Part shown: one piece after another, positions 38,726-42,129 of the stretch
How the letters are laid out: each line of letters begins with the position of its first letter
Position numbering within the stretch: the first letter of the stretch is position 1
Source: a bacterium
GTDB taxonomy: Bacteria; Patescibacteriota; Minisyncoccia; Moranbacterales; UBA9337
Reading direction: 5' to 3'
Length of the DNA stretch: 42,129 nt
Assembly (NCBI GenBank): GCA_021159185.1
Contig: JAGGSH010000016.1
Location: 1-42,129 of the forward strand
The notes under the pieces: generated by a model
The model's database searches: none
What the model was told of the DNA's origin: nothing
The model's input: the letters and a program-made list of their open reading frames with translations, nothing else
Position numbers and translations under genes: made by a program

Positions 38726-39787
38726 ATGCAATTAAAAAACTGCAACACTTATTTTTTTATTCTGGCGCTGGCCGCTATCAGCGCTCTGGCTTTTCTTTTA
38801 TTCAAACCGTTTTTGACGGCTATTTTGATGGCGGTAATTTTGGCTATAGTTTTTAGAAAGCCATATAAGTTTTTTCTTAAAATTGTAAAAAACAAAAAGC
38901 CGGCTGCTTCCGCGCTCACCTGCGTTTTGGTTTTGCTGGTTATAATTTTGCCTGTTTCAATGATGCTGGGACTGATGGCTAACGAAGCGAGTGACACATA
39001 CAAGAAAGTTTCAGCTGAAGAAAATTTTTATCAGAATCGCGTAATTGCCGGCCTAAACTATATCAAGAGCCTTCCCTTCGTTCAAGATATGGGCATTGAA
39101 AAAATGCTAAGCCAGGAAGAATTGGCGAGATCATTTAAGGACGCGAGCCATAACTTTTTAGTTTTTATCCAAAAAGCTTACCAAAATGTTGCCGGATTTA
39201 TTATCTGGGTTTTTGTGATGTTTTTCACTTTGTATTATTTATTAATGGAAGGAAAGAGTATAGCTAAAAAAATTATATTCATTAGCCCTCTGCGGGACGC
39301 TCACGAAAAAGTATTGCTGGGAAAATTTATTTCTATGGCGAGAGCCACGCTGAAAGGAACGATTATAATCGGAATAATCCAAGGCACCATTGGAGGCATA
39401 ACCTTTGCTATAGTGGGAGTTCCTTCTCCGGTTATTTGGGGCGTGATAATGATCATCCTTTCCATTATTCCCGCCATAGGATCCGGACTGGTCTGGTTTC
39501 CGGTGGGAGTGGCTATGTTTTTTATGGGAAATATTTGGCAGGGAATTACTATTCTGGCGGTGGGGCTGGGAATAATTTCCATAATTGACAATTTTCTCCG
39601 TCCAAAGTTAGTTGGAATGGATACTCAAATGCATCCGCTTTTAGTTTTCTTTGCCACTTTAGGCGGCATCATTACTTTCGGCCTAATCGGATTTATAATC
39701 GGTCCGATTATTATGGCGCTTTTCTTGGCTCTTTGGGAAATTTACGCGGTGGAATTTAAAAGACAACTTAAGTCATGGAACGCGTAG
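38726..39787 (+). CDS. AI-2E transporter (PerM/YdiK) family membrane protein
   Basis: It has 353 residues with about eight hydrophobic segments. Family marks are FFTLYYLLMEGKSI, GTIIIGIIQGTIGGITFAIVGVPSPVIWGVIMIILSIIPAIGSGLVWFPVGVAM and IIDNFLRPKLVGMDTQMHPLLVFFATLGGI. The family exports small molecules or ions; an AI-2 role is known only for some. The family is usually 330-370 residues, so this is full length. Confidence 0.9.
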   Translation: MQLKNCNTYFFILALAAISALAFLLFKPFLTAILMAVILAIVFRKPYKFFLKIVKNKKPAASALTCVLVLLVIILPVSMMLGLMANEASDTYKKVSAEENFYQNRVIAGLNYIKSLPFVQDMGIEKMLSQEELARSFKDASHNFLVFIQKAYQNVAGFIIWVFVMFFTLYYLLMEGKSIAKKIIFISPLRDAHEKVLLGKFISMARATLKGTIIIGIIQGTIGGITFAIVGVPSPVIWGVIMIILSIIPAIGSGLVWFPVGVAMFFMGNIWQGITILAVGLGIISIIDNFLRPKLVGMDTQMHPLLVFFATLGGIITFGLIGFIIGPIIMALFLALWEIYAVEFKRQLKSWNA

Positions 39788-39816
39788 CGCGTATCGTGTA
39801 GTGTGAAGTTAAATTC

Positions 39817-40722
39817 ATGTTCCTGGATTTTTATCAGCATCTATCCGAATACATTAATCCGATTGCTTTTTCAATCGGGTTTTTTTCTATTCGCTGGTAC
39901 TCATTGATGTACTTAGTAGGGCTGGGAGTGGTTTATTTTTTATCAAAACAAAGCATAATAAGAAAAAAACTTAATGGAAATCAATTTTCAATTTTCAATT
40001 CACAATTTTCAATCAATTTTCAATTTTCAAATGATCAATTTCAAAAACTTTTTCTTTATATTTTAACAGGAATTTTAATCGGCGGGCGTTTGGGATATGT
40101 ATTATTTTACGATCTAACTTATTTCATTCAAAACCCATTAGAAATATTTTTACCTCTTAATATTAAAGCATGCTACATGTTACATACCACATGTTACTCG
40201 GGATTTTACGGTATGAGTTACCATGGCGGGCTGATTGGCGCGATTCTAGCGGGGATTATTTTTGCCGGAAAATACAAAATTAATTTCTGGAAACTGGCGG
40301 ATTGGATAATTCCCGCTGTCCCCGCCGGATATTTTTTCGGTCGCTTGGGAAATTTTTTGAACGGCGAACTGTATGGAAGAACAACAGATATGCCATGGGG
40401 CATGTATTTCGGAGATGGAATTTTGCGCCATCCCTCGCAATTATATGAGGCGTTTTTTGAAGGAATTATATTATTCTTAATTTTATGTTTAGTTTCCAGC
40501 TTATTAAGAAACAAATATAACAAATATTATTTTCCCGGATTTTTATTTAGTATTTATCTCCTTGATTATGGCTTATTCAGATTTATTTTAGAGTTTTTTA
40601 GGGAACCGGACGAACAATTGGGATTTATTTTTAACTTTTTAACTATGGGACAGATTTTGTCAGCCGGAATGGTAATTTCTTCTTTAATCATTTTTTGTCA
40701 GAAAAAGAGAGATGTGGTATAG
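39817..40722 (+). CDS. lgt: prolipoprotein diacylglyceryl transferase
   Basis: It has 301 residues and about seven membrane segments. SIRWYSLMYLVGL, YHGGLIGAILAG, the signature RLGNFLNGELYGRTTDMPWGMYF, and RHPSQLYEAFFEGII are the conserved parts, with the catalytic His and Arg/Glu residues present. It attaches diacylglycerol to lipobox Cys, such as in the lipoprotein at 1445. Arrays at 39980-40031 and 40169-40198 add NQFSIFNSQFSINFQFSN and CYMLHTTCYS in loops. Confidence 0.95.
   Translation: MFLDFYQHLSEYINPIAFSIGFFSIRWYSLMYLVGLGVVYFLSKQSIIRKKLNGNQFSIFNSQFSINFQFSNDQFQKLFLYILTGILIGGRLGYVLFYDLTYFIQNPLEIFLPLNIKACYMLHTTCYSGFYGMSYHGGLIGAILAGIIFAGKYKINFWKLADWIIPAVPAGYFFGRLGNFLNGELYGRTTDMPWGMYFGDGILRHPSQLYEAFFEGIILFLILCLVSSLLRNKYNKYYFPGFLFSIYLLDYGLFRFILEFFREPDEQLGFIFNFLTMGQILSAGMVISSLIIFCQKKRDVV
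39980..40031. repeat. 7-bp array in lgt, first
   Basis: CAATTTT units repeat with decay and are read as NQFSIFNSQFSINFQF. Confidence 0.83.
40169..40198. repeat. 7-bp array in lgt, second
   Basis: ATGCTAC-ATGTTAC-ATACCAC-ATGTTAC, period 7, read as CYMLHTTCYS. Confidence 0.78.
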
Positions 40723-40772
40723 TAATCGCATAGTATGTTATAAATCGCGAGTTGCGAAGAAAAAAGCCAAGA

Positions 40773-41846
40773 ATGGCAAATATGAAAATTGACGGCAAAC
40801 AAACAAGATTTTTTTTGGATAGCGCCTTGGGCCGTAAGAAGGGCGAAAAAGAAAAGGCGGCCAACCTGAAAAGGAAGCTGAAAATAATTAAAGAAAATCG
40901 GCTTAAGCCGGATTCAACCTTGTTCTCAAAAGGGAAGAGAATGAAGGTTTTTTTTACCGAAGATTCAAAGTTATATATTACTCCCCGCGAATATGATTTA
41001 ATAAAGAATGGGAAACGGCTTAACCGAAAAATTAAGCAATGGGACAGCTTAAGCGCGAGAATAGTTGATGAATATGTTCGTTGTTGTCCTAGCCGAAGAG
41101 GTATTTTATACAGTCAATTTCTAAAAAGATACGCTAAAATTTCCGAAAATTTAGCCGAACAGTCAGATAATTTATTTAAACATTTTACTCCGCCCAAGCT
41201 TTGGAACGCTTCAATTATCGGCGCGATTTTACTGGGAATGTTTTCCATGTCAATGATATATCGGTATTTAGGGCAGGAAGTTTCAGCGGAAGACGTCCAT
41301 AATAATATCGCCAGCGGAGAAAAAGTAATATCCGCTGATTTATCAAGACCTCAAGTTTTGGGTGAAGAAAAAACAAAGCAAAACACAAAGGAAATAGTGG
41401 AAAATTTAGAGAAACTGGAAAAGAAAGAGCTGGAAAAGAAAATTAAGAAAATGGTCAAGGGCTACCCGATAGAAAAGATGGTGCCGTATATTATGACAAA
41501 AGACAAAACGGTAATCGCTTTTTTAATCGGAATCGCCAAAAAAGAAAGCAATTGGGGAAAACGCGTGCCTGTGCTTAACGGACAAGACTGTTATAATTAT
41601 TGGGGATATAGAGGGAAAAGAAGATTGATGGGGAGTGGCGGGCATACCTGCTTTAACAGCCGCAAGGACGCAGTGGACGCGGTAGCGAAGCGGCTGGACT
41701 GGCTGGTTAATAACAGAAAATTGAACACGCCTTCCAAAATGGTTGTCTGGAAATGCGGATCGTCCTGCGCCGCCACTGGCGGACAAGCAGCGGCCAGAAA
41801 ATGGATCAGCGATGTAAATTTTTATTTTAAGAAATTGAATAAGTGA
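40773..41846 (+). CDS. membrane-anchored lysozyme-like (transglycosylase) protein
   Basis: About 357 residues. The basic cytoplasmic N-terminal half (KKGEKEKAANLKRKLKIIKE) is followed by one membrane helix (WNASIIGAILLGMFSMSMIYRYLG, near 153-176), a Glu/Lys-rich linker and a C-terminal domain. The latter has FLIGIAKKESNWGKRVP (a Glu in E-S-x-W-G as in lysozyme-like transglycosylases), DCYNYWGYRG and FNSRKDAVDAVAKRL. It probably cuts peptidoglycan outside the membrane. I start at ATG 40773; TTG 40752 is possible. It ends with TGA, followed after one codon by TAA. Confidence 0.78.
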   Translation: MANMKIDGKQTRFFLDSALGRKKGEKEKAANLKRKLKIIKENRLKPDSTLFSKGKRMKVFFTEDSKLYITPREYDLIKNGKRLNRKIKQWDSLSARIVDEYVRCCPSRRGILYSQFLKRYAKISENLAEQSDNLFKHFTPPKLWNASIIGAILLGMFSMSMIYRYLGQEVSAEDVHNNIASGEKVISADLSRPQVLGEEKTKQNTKEIVENLEKLEKKELEKKIKKMVKGYPIEKMVPYIMTKDKTVIAFLIGIAKKESNWGKRVPVLNGQDCYNYWGYRGKRRLMGSGGHTCFNSRKDAVDAVAKRLDWLVNNRKLNTPSKMVVWKCGSSCAATGGQAAARKWISDVNFYFKKLNK

Positions 41847-41849
41847 TTT

Positions 41850-41878
41850 TAAATACCTATTTAAATAGGTATTTAATT
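41850..41878 (+). terminator. palindrome and terminator after the last gene
   Basis: AAATACCTATTTAAATAGGTATTT is a perfect palindrome followed by a short T run. Confidence 0.65.
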
Positions 41879-41898
41879 TTCTGAATTCTTTTCTAAGA

Positions 41899-41922
41899 AC
41901 GAGACATTATCTCGTTTTTTGT
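41899..41922 (+). terminator. second terminator
   Basis: ACGAGA/TCTCGT with a 5-base loop and six T. Confidence 0.7.
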
Positions 41923-42045
41923 TTTTTATGAAAAAATAAATACCACTAATTTGCGGCCGCAACGCAATGGTGCATAAAAAAGTTTATAATTACAATTAAA
42001 TATTGATTTTTTATTTCCAAAATTCCACATTTCCACAAAATAATT

Positions 42046-42069
42046 ATGGCTTAAATAAGCCATTTTTTT
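42046..42069 (+). terminator. third terminator-like hairpin near the window end
   Basis: ATGGCTTA/TAAGCCAT with a 2-base loop and seven T. No gene lies between it and the previous terminator, so it may end a small RNA or a lost gene. The rest of 41923-42129 holds no ORF. Confidence 0.6.
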
Positions 42070-42129
42070 GGCTATGCATAAGATGAGATACATATTGGAC
42101 ACCCCTTATGTTAAACTAAAGGGTTAAAA

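Overview
The window looks like a chromosomal segment of an AT-rich bacterium of the Candidate Phyla Radiation (Patescibacteria, probably Parcubacteria-like). This is inferred from style, not from a marker search: compact genes, most tRNAs without an encoded CCA, a group I intron in a tRNA gene, a FemX-type peptidoglycan bridge enzyme, HtpX/LemA and DUF3048 proteins, and short repeats pushed into housekeeping genes. The code is standard: TGA ends several genes, including an antitoxin gene that overlaps its toxin gene by ATGA.

Layout. 272-1296: tRNA cluster Leu(GAG), Val(TAC), Phe(GAA), a CAT-anticodon tRNA split by a 622-nt group I intron with an antisense, frameshifted HNH endonuclease, and Gly(GCC). 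1318-2269: secreted protein unit (glycine-zipper lipoprotein plus a small ORF with an in-frame TGA). 2509-5782: tsaE and polA. 5807-7512: a unit with a palindromic repeat, promoter, structured leader and two unknown genes. 7608-11498: two different nucleotidyltransferase gene pairs of toxin/antitoxin type around an O-antigen-ligase-like gene. 11504-21123: mutM, DUF3048 protein, holA, rpsT (reverse), ruvA, tRNA-Gly(CCC), femX-like, murE, DUF212 protein (reverse), lemA, htpX. 21142-23413: a small unknown gene, a VapBC-like pair, a DUF4258-like gene and a DUF4870 gene. 23582-28681: pyk, tRNA-Ser, dnaG, rpoD.

28780-37586 is an accessory island next to tRNA-Asn. It has the C-terminal remnant of a serine recombinase, then a co-directional cluster of XRE regulator, HsdR, an AlbA_2/HATPase protein, an HsdM-HsdS fusion and a YADD-box reverse transcriptase. 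A reverse transcriptase as the last gene of a type I restriction operon is the most interesting item here. After the island come a SWIM zinc-finger protein, an AI-2E-family permease, lgt and a lysozyme-like cell-wall protein.

Two genome-wide habits stand out. First, arrays with a 7-bp period (AAAATCC, CAATTTT, ACTACAA, TGTTTGT and others) lie between genes and also in frame inside tsaE, polA, the ligase, mutM, femX, murE, dnaG, lgt and a DUF4258-like gene, but I saw none in the island. Second, a roughly 115-bp module (palindrome plus conserved tract) and a conserved post-terminator sequence flank unrelated cargo, or no cargo, like an exchangeable cassette. Several -10 boxes lie 6-10 bases before the start codon, which suggests leaderless mRNAs.
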